Shown here: positions 25,484 through 33,430 of the stretch, in pieces
Layout of the letters: each line of letters begins with the position of its first letter
Numbering within the stretch: position 1 is the stretch's first letter
DNA from: an uncultured Alphaproteobacteria bacterium
Lineage (GTDB): Bacteria; Pseudomonadota; Alphaproteobacteria; Rhodobacterales; Rhodobacteraceae
Direction: 5' to 3'
Assembly (NCBI GenBank): GCA_902619165.1
Contig: CACNDI010000020.1
Coordinates: forward strand, 1 to 39,480
Length of the DNA: 39,480 nt
Position numbers and translations under genes: made by a program
Notes under the pieces: generated by a model
Database searches by the model: none
The model's input: only the letters and a program-made list of their open reading frames with translations
What the model was told of the DNA's origin: nothing

Positions 25484-26527
25484 GAACCCTGAATAAGTTT
25501 AACTACTTACTTAGCCATACATTTTTTTTTCAGTGTTAATTTTACTAAAAAGTATGTATTGATCTCTCTCTATACCTTCCTACAATAAATAGGTGGATAA
25601 ATGTATGGACTTTCAAAGAAAGAATATAGAGTAACGAGCAATTAGATTGGGTGGCTAGCACTAATTTCAGTAAATCTCACCAATACTTTTTTGGGTCATA
25701 ACAAGCTTTTTTGATGTTGTTTTAAATACAAAATGCCTATTTTTACTTAAATTATACTCGATCGTTTCAAAGTAATTCTGGAAAATTTCTTTAGTATTAT
25801 CCTTCACTAATCTTAATTTAAGAAATTCTCTACAACTTAGACTTTTAATAGATCAATCTCGGTTCATTATAGCGCTGTAAAAAATAAAATTCTTTTTTTG
25901 CAGAATTAAGTTAAATAATAAAAAAAATTTAATGATCTTACCTTTATATTTTAATTGGTTTATGAAAACCAAAGAGGCAGATTTGCCGTTATAATGATAT
26001 ATCTTATCGCATGACTCACTGCTTTTGCTTTTCCAGTTATTGATCTCATCTACAAAACAACAGGGATACCAAATTTGCTAATGACGTTCTGAAGAAGAGA
26101 AACAAATGACTATTGCGAAAATAATTTTCTGATTTTTTTGCGATTAATCTTATAAAATTTCTACAATCCTACTTTTAATGCAATAAGTAAATCCTATTTT
26201 TTCATATCACTCCATAGGCCTAAATCCTCTCTTTGGCGGGAACTTTTATATATAGCTCAGCGAGGTTAGATAAAATCAGGAGCAAGCACATGCGTATGGA
26301 TGCGTTTTTAGATTCCTCCATTTTAAATAAATTTTAGTATCCATCGCATAAAAGTCACAATTTTGGTTATTAAAATCAACAAGCTCTTTACTACCTTAGT
26401 TTCAAAGTTGATAACGTAAATAGTAATTGTTATATCTATCAAAATATTGCTGTAAGATTTTTGTTGATATCGTAGTTTAACAATGCATTTGTTACAAATA
26501 AATTCTTACGGCGTTAGAGTAAGATTA
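25484..26527. other. 1-kb AT-rich region without a convincing gene
   Basis: This is the longest apparently non-coding stretch in an otherwise densely packed window. Both flanking operons end here (PDZ-like gene from the left, motB from the right). I see no tRNA or rRNA, no IS ends and no array of repeats. The best open stretch is minus strand 26077-25856 (74 codons, beginning after a stop and without a start codon), containing a protein-like run WKSKSSESCDKIYHYNGKS; it could be a remnant of a decayed gene or chance. No strong terminator was seen for either operon. Confidence 0.5.
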
Positions 26528-27688
26528 TCAGAAATTTATTTCAATCTCAATTCTTCTATTTTTTTCTCTTCCAGCAGAAGTCTCATTTGTATCAATTGGC
26601 TTTGACTCACCAAAGCTCACCGCTTTCATTCTATCTGTGCTTATGTTTCCTGCTTTTTCGAGCTCTTGCACTACACTAGATGCTCTAGCTGCAGCTAAAT
26701 CCCAGTTGTCTCTGAAATTTCCTCCAAACATCAAGGGAACATTATCAGTATGGCCAGAAACAGTCACTGTCCCTGTCTCTCCTACCCCCTTATCGGCAAT
26801 TTTTGCCATAATCTGTCTTGCTTGAGACGTTAACTCCGCTGATCCTGATGAAAATGCTCCACCAGAGCCTACTGTCACGAAGACCTTGCCATCTTTTCTT
26901 TCTACACTAACAAGACCCTTATCTATTTCATTTTTTAAAGCAACTTCAAGTTCATTCGCTGCTTGATTGGCTGACGCTTCTTCTGCCGACATTTCTTTAT
27001 CTGATACCCCTGAACCGGAATCTTTTGATGAACCTTTTGTTTCGCCATCAGCCTCTGTCTGTGCAAGAGAGGCTAATTCCTTTAATTTCTCCTCAAGACC
27101 CCCAAAAAGTACCTCTTGATCAGCATTACCTGTTTTATTCTTAGCTTCTTCAATAGCTTCTAGCGTTTCTTGTATCAACTTAGGAAGGTCCTTCGCCAAA
27201 GTCTCTTCATCACCTATTTCTACTTTTACAGCTTCCCCAATTGCTTCTACTTTTATTTCTCCTTTATCAACAGCTTCTTGAAGGGCCTCTACTAATTCCT
27301 TAGCTTTTTTATCGTTCTCGCCTCCCTCATCTTCTTCCGTTTTTACTTCAAGCTCTTTTTTTTCAAGATTAGTTGTTTGTTGGGTCATCTGCTTTGTAAC
27401 TGATGGACTAGGAGAAGGGCTAAAGTTTAAGGACAATACCGTAGTTCCTTTTGGTTGCTCAACAACAGGAACCAACCTTTGAACACCAAATGCATTTTTC
27501 AACGAGCCGGATATCTGCTTAAATTTGGGCACATTAAATTCTGCAAATGACAGTATCAGAACAAAGAATGCCATTAAAAGAGTCGCCATATCTGCAAAAG
27601 TTGCCATCCATGCAGGAGCCCCAACAGGAGGGCACTTAGGGCATTCCTCTTCCTCTTCTTCTATCTCAGCTTCTACTTCTTCTGCCAC
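26528..27688 (-). CDS. motB: Sodium-type flagellar stator protein MotB/PomB with enlarged linker
   Basis: MotB anchors the stator to peptidoglycan and forms the ion channel with MotA. The start is GTG at 27688 after GAGGGAAC. Residues 15-70 (CPKCPPVGAPAWMATFADMA, then FKQISGSLKNAFGVQ) closely resemble PomB of Vibrio; D33 is the ion-binding aspartate. The C-terminus is an OmpA-like peptidoglycan-binding domain (VSGHTDNVPL, then NWDLAAARASSVVQEL and GREKNRRIEI). At 386 residues it exceeds the usual 300-330: residues ~131-159 (ELVEALQEAVDKGEIKVEAI) look like a second copy of the pre-OmpA unit at ~246-275 (ELEVALKNEIDKGLVSVERK). Encoded 29 bases after motA. Confidence 0.92.
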   Translation of the reverse strand: MAEEVEAEIEEEEEECPKCPPVGAPAWMATFADMATLLMAFFVLILSFAEFNVPKFKQISGSLKNAFGVQRLVPVVEQPKGTTVLSLNFSPSPSPSVTKQMTQQTTNLEKKELEVKTEEDEGGENDKKAKELVEALQEAVDKGEIKVEAIGEAVKVEIGDEETLAKDLPKLIQETLEAIEEAKNKTGNADQEVLFGGLEEKLKELASLAQTEADGETKGSSKDSGSGVSDKEMSAEEASANQAANELEVALKNEIDKGLVSVERKDGKVFVTVGSGGAFSSGSAELTSQARQIMAKIADKGVGETGTVTVSGHTDNVPLMFGGNFRDNWDLAAARASSVVQELEKAGNISTDRMKAVSFGESKPIDTNETSAGREKNRRIEIEINF

Positions 27689-27717
27689 TTCTATGTTCCC
27701 TCAAGATCCAAATCTTA

Positions 27718-28482
27718 TTAAGCGGCAGCTTCAAGTTTTTGTTGGACTGCAGGTGGTAAATTAGCCACCATCTGATCTTGAATATTCCGAGGAGATTCTC
27801 CTCTTGCTATATTTCTGAGACCCATAACCACCATTTCTCTATATGTCACCTCATATGCGGTATATCCTTCTAGGGACGTAATCATCGGCAAGAACAAAAC
27901 GTTTGCTATAAAAGCACCATACAGAGTGGTTAAAAGAGCGACAGCCATAGCCGGGCCGATAGCCTTCGGGTCGGCCATATTTCCCAACATTAAAACCAAT
28001 CCGACAAGAGTGCCAATCATTCCCATTGCTGGGGCAATGTCTATCCAGGCTTTTACAACACCTTGATTAGTCTCGTGGCGTGCCTTCATAGCCTTTATCT
28101 CTTGATTTAATTGCGTCGTCAGTTTGGCCTCATCTGCCCCGTCAACAAGCATCTGTAATCCCTTGGAAAAAAACTTATCAGGCACGTCTTGACCTTCAAG
28201 TGCCATCATTCCATCTTTCCTAGCAATACCCGCTAATTCCACCATTTTTGTTACTAATTCATCTTGAGGTTTCACAGGTGGAAAAAAAGCCTTTGCCATC
28301 ACGCCGAAAGAGCCAAGAAACGTTGGCAAAGGACATGTGTACATGACACAAAAGAAAGTTCCACCAAAAACGATAGCTAGTGAAGGTACATCTATAAAAG
28401 GACCAACGCCGCCGCCTGAAACCATTGCGTATATAATAAATCCAAGAGCTCCGATTAATCCAAGAAGAGAGGCTATATCCAT
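27718..28482 (-). CDS. motA: Flagellar stator protein MotA/PomA
   Basis: MotA surrounds MotB and applies torque to FliG. The 254-residue product starting MDIASLLGLIGALGF resembles PomA: four membrane helices, the cytoplasmic loop VELAGIARKDGMMALEG with conserved charged residues, and DIAPAMGMIGTLVGLVLMLGNMADPKAIGPAMAVALLTTLYGA (key part PAMGMIGTLVGL). An in-frame upstream TTG at 28536 would add 18 residues, but it falls inside the -12 box of the sigma-54 promoter, whereas the ATG at 28482 has AAAGGAAA in front and starts the protein at the normal PomA position. I therefore use 28482. The stator is probably Na+-driven, inferred from similarity to PomAB. Confidence 0.94.
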   Translation of the reverse strand: MDIASLLGLIGALGFIIYAMVSGGGVGPFIDVPSLAIVFGGTFFCVMYTCPLPTFLGSFGVMAKAFFPPVKPQDELVTKMVELAGIARKDGMMALEGQDVPDKFFSKGLQMLVDGADEAKLTTQLNQEIKAMKARHETNQGVVKAWIDIAPAMGMIGTLVGLVLMLGNMADPKAIGPAMAVALLTTLYGAFIANVLFLPMITSLEGYTAYEVTYREMVVMGLRNIARGESPRNIQDQMVANLPPAVQQKLEAAA

Positions 28483-28532
28483 AGTTTTTCCTTTATCCTC
28501 ATTATGTTTTATTACCTGCAACGATAACCACT

Positions 28533-28546
28533 GCAATTATAGTACC
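28533..28546 (-). promoter_or_regulatory. Sigma-54 promoter of motAB
   Basis: On the minus strand, TTTGGTACTATAATTGCA has GG (28546-28545) and GC (28534-28533) ten bases apart and a good TTGC -12 box; the -24 box reads TTGGTAC rather than TTGGCAC. The predicted start near 28521 gives a leader of about 39 bases to the motA ATG at 28482. Confidence 0.75.
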
Positions 28547-28642
28547 AAAAAAATTCAACTAATTTAAAAAATGAAAATTTTTGGCATCAAACTTGTTTAT
28601 GAATATAATAATGTTATATACAAATACAAGAAAACTAATCCG

Positions 28643-29122
28643 ATGCTAAACTTACGATTGACAGCGATATGTTGGGTTTTAATACTAACTGGTACTATTT
28701 CTAATGCTAGTGACAGTAGATTTGTTGTAAAAGACCACATTGTTATAGATCTGGAACATAAAATTGAATGGTTAAGATGTTCCGTTGGCCAGAGGTGGGA
28801 CGGGAATAAGTGTTCAGGGAAAATTGTGAACTTATCTTTAGATCTCGTACCAGAAGCGATAAATATTGCTAATGAACAACTAGGCGGAAATTGGCGATTA
28901 CCTTCAAAGGCAGAGCTTACATCTATAGTTTGTAAGAGCTGCCCTTCTCCTAAGATAAATGTAAAAATCTTTCCCAACACGGATAATGCGCCGTACTGGA
29001 CAAGTAACCGCAGTATTTTTAACAGTAAATTCTACGTTAGCGTAAATTTCCACACTGGATTTTCCTTTAATAGATTTTCTCCGATCAAAGATCTAGCGGT
29101 AAGGTTGGTAAGGGATAGATAA
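28643..29122 (+). CDS. Exported DUF1566 (Lcl C-terminal-like) protein
   Basis: The most sensible start is the ATG at 28643, giving MLNLRLTAICWVLILTGTISNAS, a clear signal peptide; an in-frame ATG at 28571 would add 24 residues ahead of it and lies at the divergent promoter region. The mature ~135-residue domain has the DUF1566 pattern: DLEHKIEWLRC, CSGKIV, GGNWRLPSKAELTSIV, then FPNTDNAPYWTSN and a terminal AVRLVRD. Cysteine pairs (RCSVGQRWDGNKC and CKSC) may form disulfides. Members occur in surface or periplasmic proteins of unclear function. Its link to motility is positional only. Confidence 0.75.
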   Translation: MLNLRLTAICWVLILTGTISNASDSRFVVKDHIVIDLEHKIEWLRCSVGQRWDGNKCSGKIVNLSLDLVPEAINIANEQLGGNWRLPSKAELTSIVCKSCPSPKINVKIFPNTDNAPYWTSNRSIFNSKFYVSVNFHTGFSFNRFSPIKDLAVRLVRDR

Positions 29123-29133
29123 AAATACTAGAG

Positions 29134-29376
29134 TTACATTTTCTTTTCAATTTTATCTGTTTTCCACTGCCAAAGCTTAAACAAAAATACAACTAGTCCA
29201 AACACCAAAACGAGTATTGCTATTAAATCTGTAGAAATAAATGTCAATAAATGCATTTTGTCACTGGCAACTAAGCCTAACACTATGAGCATTACTGTAG
29301 CCATTATAAAAGATCTAATTAACCTACACGTAAAGCACGGACCCTCGGGAGCATTTTTCTGTTTTATTCTAAACAT
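29134..29376 (-). CDS. Small two-helix membrane protein, 80 aa
   Basis: The ATG at 29376 follows GCGAGGAAAATTATA. The product has a CFTC motif near the N-terminus (residues 14-17), two membrane helices (FIMATVMLIVLGLVAS and LIAILVLVFGLVVFLFKLW) and a Lys-rich tail. It is divergent from rpoN and convergent with the DUF1566 gene (stop-to-stop 11 bases). I recognise no family. Confidence 0.65.
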   Translation of the reverse strand: MFRIKQKNAPEGPCFTCRLIRSFIMATVMLIVLGLVASDKMHLLTFISTDLIAILVLVFGLVVFLFKLWQWKTDKIEKKM

Positions 29377-29584
29377 TATAATTTTCCTCGCATAGATTAA
29401 CTTATAATTTTAAATTTTCATAGTAATTTTTTGACACAATTAATTTCTATTTTTTTAATAAGAAAATACAAATCATTGATATTGTTGCATAAATTTTTCA
29501 AAAAGCTGACATTAAAGCTCGTCAAATTGATTTTTTTTAATTTTAAGCGAAATCTGCTTTCATAATCTCATAAGGAGATTTGAA

Positions 29585-31075
29585 ATGCAACTATCCCAGT
29601 CTTTAAATATAAAACAAAAACAGTCATTAGTAATGACCCCACAGCTCCAACAAGCTATAAAATTGCTTCAGTTGACTAACCTGGAACTAAAGCAGTTTTT
29701 GGAGGAACAAACTTTTGACAATCCATTTATAAATGTAGAAGAAGAAACCCAGGCATCAGAAAATAATGAGCCTTCGGTCGACTTGTCGAACAAAAATGAC
29801 TCTAATAGTGAGCAAGTAACAGCAAAAGAACAAACTGATTTTGGAGATGATCCCACTAATAACGAGGATTATGATAACCGCTTCGACAATGCGAGCATCG
29901 ATTATGGAGTTGTTGGAAATAATAAATCAAATAATGGCGAAGATTGGGACTTAATAGCATCCATAGTACCTAACCATGAAAAATCGTTGATTGCGCACAT
30001 TGAGGATCAGTTACCTTTTTTGTTGAATTGTCCGAAGGAACATTTCATTGCAAGACATTTTTTGGAAGCAATAGAGCCATCAGGCTGGTTGGGAAAATCA
30101 ATTGACGAAATTCATATCGACACGAACGTGCCTTACGTCGATCTTGAAAACGTTTTAAAAAAGCTACAGAGCTCAGAACCGACAGGACTATTTGCTAGAA
30201 ACTTATCAGAATGCTTAAGGCTTCAGATATTAGAAAAAGGCTTAATGTGTGATGAGCTCTCAGTTCTCTTAGATAATCTTTCTCTACTTGGCAAAGGTGA
30301 TTTGAATGGTTTGATGCGAAAAATTGGCTGTGACGAACGAAAAATAAAGGACTGTCTAGCGATAATTAGAAGCGTTAACCCCAAGCCAGGATGTTTATTT
30401 TTGTCAGAAACTTCAAATATGCACAAACCAGATCTGCTGGTGAGGAAAGTAGGTAAGGATTGGATAGTTGATCTTAATCGGTCCACGCTACCGTCCATAA
30501 ATATAAATGAAGACTATGCCAAAAAGTTATCGCCAGTAGGTCACAACAATTCAGAAATTGATGGCTATGCAAGCCAAGCACTTTCATCTGCTAGATGGTT
30601 AAAAAGGGCTTTGGAGCAAAGAAACATTACAACGCTAAGAATTACAGCAGAAATAATAAAGAGGCAAAAGAGTTTTCTAGAAAGAGGGTTGGACTTTCTT
30701 GAGCCCCTATCACTAAAAGATATCGCAATTGCAGTAAAAATGCATGAGAGTACAGTAAGTAGAGTAACAAACGGATTGATGGTCTCTACCCCCAAGGGAA
30801 CGTTTCCATTAAAATCATTTTTTAGTGTTACCATTGAAACTAATGATAGGGAGAATAGTAAGTCAGCTGCAGCGGTAAGAAATATGATAAAGAGAATTTT
30901 AAATGAAGAAAAAGGCGAAAGACCACTTAGTGACGATACTATAGCGAAAATGGTGAGTAAGAATGGTGTAAAGCTCGCAAGGAGAACGGTAGCTAAATAT
31001 CGGGAAATGTTGAATATCCCCTCTTCTTCAGAAAGAAAAAGAAGGGCTAAATTAGATGCAATGGCTGCAAGCTAA
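29585..31075 (+). CDS. rpoN: RNA polymerase sigma-54 factor RpoN
   Basis: Sigma-54 directs RNA polymerase to -24/-12 promoters and needs an AAA+ activator. The 496-residue product has the activator-interacting N-terminal region (LNIKQKQSLVMTPQLQQAIKLLQLTNLELKQFLEEQ in outline, key part MTPQLQQAIKLLQ), an acidic linker, the core-binding domain, the HTH (LKDIAIAVKMHESTVSRVTNG) and the invariant RpoN box (ARRTVAKYRE). The ATG follows TAAGGAGATTTGAA. It stands alone, without the usual downstream hpf/ptsN genes, but amid flagellar genes with seven sigma-54 sites. It may therefore be a flagellum-dedicated copy, as rpoN2 is in R. sphaeroides, or the only one; this cannot be told from the window. Confidence 0.95.
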   Translation: MQLSQSLNIKQKQSLVMTPQLQQAIKLLQLTNLELKQFLEEQTFDNPFINVEEETQASENNEPSVDLSNKNDSNSEQVTAKEQTDFGDDPTNNEDYDNRFDNASIDYGVVGNNKSNNGEDWDLIASIVPNHEKSLIAHIEDQLPFLLNCPKEHFIARHFLEAIEPSGWLGKSIDEIHIDTNVPYVDLENVLKKLQSSEPTGLFARNLSECLRLQILEKGLMCDELSVLLDNLSLLGKGDLNGLMRKIGCDERKIKDCLAIIRSVNPKPGCLFLSETSNMHKPDLLVRKVGKDWIVDLNRSTLPSININEDYAKKLSPVGHNNSEIDGYASQALSSARWLKRALEQRNITTLRITAEIIKRQKSFLERGLDFLEPLSLKDIAIAVKMHESTVSRVTNGLMVSTPKGTFPLKSFFSVTIETNDRENSKSAAAVRNMIKRILNEEKGERPLSDDTIAKMVSKNGVKLARRTVAKYREMLNIPSSSERKRRAKLDAMAAS

Positions 31076-31111
31076 CCTATTAGATACAAATTCCTCTCCT
31101 AGCTTATAATA

Positions 31112-31282
31112 CTATTTCTGTATAGGCTTGTCTCTTTCAATACTAAAAGTACTTAGAGCTTTATATTGAGCTGGTTCTACTTCTTCATTATTGTCATCAA
31201 AGAAAACTAGTTTGAAAGCCAAATTAAAATCGTCAACTAAGATCACTTTGTCTGAAACTTTTTCAATTGTTTTGCTAGTCAT
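31112..31282 (-). CDS. Small 56-aa protein with its own sigma-54 promoter
   Basis: The minus-strand frame from ATG 31282 to TAG 31112 encodes 56 residues: MTSKTIEKVSDKVILVDDFN, then LAFKLVFFDDNNEEVEPAQY and KALSTFSIERDKPIQK. It was easily missed because it is short. Support is strong from signals: an AAAAGGAGAAGG ribosome binding site and a sigma-54 promoter whose predicted start lies about 15 bases before the ATG. The product is soluble, acidic and probably a small beta-rich domain. It lies 58 bases downstream of the K+ channel stop and converges on rpoN. I know no family; regulation suggests a flagellar or motility-linked role. Confidence 0.75.
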   Translation of the reverse strand: MTSKTIEKVSDKVILVDDFNLAFKLVFFDDNNEEVEPAQYKALSTFSIERDKPIQK

Positions 31283-31308
31283 ATCCTTCTCCTTTTAGTG
31301 GAGAAACT

Positions 31309-31322
31309 GCATAATATATGCC
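31309..31322 (-). promoter_or_regulatory. Sigma-54 promoter of the 56-aa gene
   Basis: On the minus strand, GTTGGCATATATTATGCA has GG (31322-31321) and GC (31310-31309) ten bases apart; the -24 box TTGGCA is perfect and the -12 box is ATGC instead of TTGC. The predicted start near 31297 places the message just upstream of the AGGAGAAGG ribosome binding site. Confidence 0.75.
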
Positions 31323-31340
31323 AACACAATCATGGACCGC

Positions 31341-32243
31341 TTATTTCTTCGTATCTTTGAAAACCTCGATAATTGCATCAACGTGATCTTCGCTCAAATC
31401 AAATCTTTTTCTTAACGACTCAATCTTCTCTTGTTCTTGATCCGAAATTTCGCCATCCAAAAGAGCATTAGCTACCTCTGCCTCTAATATCGCTTTTCTT
31501 CTTGCTACTTGATTGGCAAAAGCATTTGCTACAATACCAGTTAAAAGAGCAACTACGCAAACTCCCATTATAGCAGTAACAGCACCTATAATCTTTCCCA
31601 AGGGTGTAAGAGGAGAAACATCCCCATAACCAACCGTTGTCAACGTAATCAAAGACCACCACATTGTTTCGGGAATTGATTTAAATTTATCCGGTTGCGC
31701 GGTATTTTCAGCAACGTACATCATTGCAGATGAAAAGAATAACGCAATAGCAAAAAGATAGATAGCGGCTACGAATGAACTTCTTTCATGCTTTATTGCT
31801 GACCATAGGTCTTCAAGTGCTGTGGAATAGTGAGAGATTTTCAGTAATCGAAGTAACCTTAGAACCCTCAACCACCTTAAGTCTACACTGCTTATAAATA
31901 TTGCAAGAATACTTGGCACGATCGCTAAAAAGTCAATGATCCCAGTAAAACTAAAAATATAGCTTAATCTTCTCCCAAGCCCCGTTTTATACTTTGTGTC
32001 TTTTTTCTCCGCGCTTGCCCATATACGTGCAATGTATTCCAAACCGAAAATTACCACCGAAAAAATCTCAAAGTAAAGAAAAGACCCAGCATATTTTTCA
32101 CTCAAAGTGGGCACTGACTCCAATGAAACAGCTATGAGATTCATTATTATTAAAGAGGATAGTGCGATCTCAGTATAAAAGCTTACTTTATCTTCAGGCT
32201 TACTTTTATCTAATATTTCTAGAAGACGTTCTTTTGTAATCAT
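31341..32243 (-). CDS. Voltage-gated-type K+ channel (six-helix, VGYGD filter)
   Basis: A 300-residue inner-membrane ion channel. Helices S1-S3 occupy roughly residues 22-115, S4 carries regularly spaced positive charges (R123, R126, R129, R132, K135 in LRWLRVLRLLRLLKI), and the pore loop holds the K+ selectivity filter TTVGYGD (residues 202-208) before S6 (IIGAVTAIMGVCVVALLTGIV). The cytoplasmic tail (~250-300, LLDGEISDQEQEKIESLRKRFDL) resembles the acidic helical repeat found after many bacterial Kv channels. It lies 20 bases after the 73-residue gene and belongs to the run starting with the lytic transglycosylase; by context it may adjust membrane potential in motile cells, which is inference. 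Confidence 0.9.
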   Translation of the reverse strand: MITKERLLEILDKSKPEDKVSFYTEIALSSLIIMNLIAVSLESVPTLSEKYAGSFLYFEIFSVVIFGLEYIARIWASAEKKDTKYKTGLGRRLSYIFSFTGIIDFLAIVPSILAIFISSVDLRWLRVLRLLRLLKISHYSTALEDLWSAIKHERSSFVAAIYLFAIALFFSSAMMYVAENTAQPDKFKSIPETMWWSLITLTTVGYGDVSPLTPLGKIIGAVTAIMGVCVVALLTGIVANAFANQVARRKAILEAEVANALLDGEISDQEQEKIESLRKRFDLSEDHVDAIIEVFKDTKK

Positions 32244-32263
32244 AGCTTAAACCGTGATTAATT

Positions 32264-32485
32264 TTAAACCCAAGCCTTATTCTTCCGTCTCTTGCTTGAA
32301 TCACTTTTCATCATCTGACTAAATGCATTTGCAAACCTTCTATGGGCTTCCCTATTTTTTTTTAGTGCACTATTCAGAGGTATAACGAGGTCTCCATCCG
32401 TTCTGAAAAAAGGAGGGTCGAAATCTGGATGATTTTTCAATATTTTTGCTATTTCATCCAATAGTTTCTTTTCTGTCTCGTTCAT
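32264..32485 (-). CDS. Small basic hypothetical protein, 73 aa
   Basis: A short, helical, Lys/Arg-rich protein (LLDEIAKILKNHPDFDPPFF, then KKNREAHRRFANAFSQMMKS) with no membrane helix. It starts nine bases after the lytic transglycosylase stop and ends 20 bases before the K+ channel start, which is the main reason to believe it. No family recognised. Confidence 0.65.
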   Translation of the reverse strand: MNETEKKLLDEIAKILKNHPDFDPPFFRTDGDLVIPLNSALKKNREAHRRFANAFSQMMKSDSSKRRKNKAWV

Positions 32486-32494
32486 ACAATATAC

Positions 32495-33418
32495 TCAATT
32501 GTTATTTTCAAGTTGATTCCTTATAGATAACACAATTGTCCAATTATCACGAATATATTTAGGTACCGCCGTATTTTTACGACTTACACTTTTGACAAAG
32601 CTCGTAAAATCGAATTCAGTGTCAGTATCCACCAATTTCTGAAAATTCATGCCACTAACGACTATGGATTTATTTTCCTCGATATTCTGCTTATAATTTT
32701 CTGACTTTTTAAACTGTAGATATTGATCATTCTGATTTAATTTGATCAGAGGCGTAGTTTCTTTTTTCTTGATAATAATGTTTTCTTTTTTAGGTTTAGG
32801 GGCGAAAACAGCAGCTACTAGTTTTGGTGCCAATGAGCTTTCATTGTTCTCTTTATTCCAGACCGCTTTAACCTTTCTGTAGTATTTTACGTTATATTTA
32901 CTCTTTGAAGAGTGGTAATATTTTACCGCCTTTTCCCATGAACCATGTCTTTGATGCAGTTTTTTGAGGAACTTTGCTGCGTAATCAACATTCTTAATTG
33001 GGTTTATCATCTCGCTTAAGTTATTAAAAAAATCTTTGTGCCAACGAAAATTAAGCTGCATACAGCCAATGTCGATATTCGTGACACCTCTTTTAATCCT
33101 TTCTTCCAAATGACGCAACGCATCTTCTTTATTTTGAAAATAAGCGCTATCACCTCCTGCATTCAATGTCCATGGCCAAGCTCTCGTAACTCCGTCCACT
33201 TTTTGATAACCTGACTCAACTCTTGATATACTGAGCAGGACATTTTCTGGTAATCCATACTTTTTTTCAGCATCTAAGGCCAAATACTCACACCGTAATG
33301 CATCTTGGTGACTATTCACTGACTGAGAATGCACCCCACTAAAGTTTAATATTAACGTTAAAAGGAAAATAAAAAAGGGGATTTTATACTCAAGAAATCG
33401 TAGATTAATTATGATCAT
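32495..33418 (-). CDS. Exported lytic transglycosylase (SLT family), flagellar candidate
   Basis: Cleaves peptidoglycan, probably to let the rod pass. The 307-residue product has a signal peptide (residues ~1-31, core IPFFIFLLTLILNFSGV), then the SLT fold: YGLPENVLLSISRVESGYQ with catalytic Glu68, GCMQLNFRWH (the usual 'GLMQ' loop) and WEKAVKYYHS. The C-terminal ~130 residues are Lys/Asn-rich and not conserved to my eye. A strong sigma-54 promoter abuts the ATG (33431-33444). That regulation suggests a dedicated flagellar muramidase comparable with SltF of R. sphaeroides rather than a housekeeping enzyme. First gene of the run with the 73-aa protein and the K+ channel. Confidence 0.88.
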   Translation of the reverse strand: MIIINLRFLEYKIPFFIFLLTLILNFSGVHSQSVNSHQDALRCEYLALDAEKKYGLPENVLLSISRVESGYQKVDGVTRAWPWTLNAGGDSAYFQNKEDALRHLEERIKRGVTNIDIGCMQLNFRWHKDFFNNLSEMINPIKNVDYAAKFLKKLHQRHGSWEKAVKYYHSSKSKYNVKYYRKVKAVWNKENNESSLAPKLVAAVFAPKPKKENIIIKKKETTPLIKLNQNDQYLQFKKSENYKQNIEENKSIVVSGMNFQKLVDTDTEFDFTSFVKSVSRKNTAVPKYIRDNWTIVLSIRNQLENNN

Positions 33419-33430
33419 GCAAAGAATTTT

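Noticed and set aside
25600-25646. 14-codon frame MYGLSKKEYRVTSN after AGGTGGATAA
   Set aside because: Too short to support as a gene on sequence alone.
26022-26042. Minus-strand GG-N10-GC (TGGAAAAGCAAAAGC) in the 1-kb gap
   Set aside because: Both boxes deviate from TGGCA and TTGC, and no gene follows.
28583-28596. Possible rightward sigma-54 site (TTTGGCATCAAACTTGTT) before the DUF1566 gene
   Set aside because: The -24 box is perfect but the invariant GC of the -12 box is GT. It would also put the start after the ATG at 28571, consistent with the 28643 start, but one mismatch in the core is too many to claim it.
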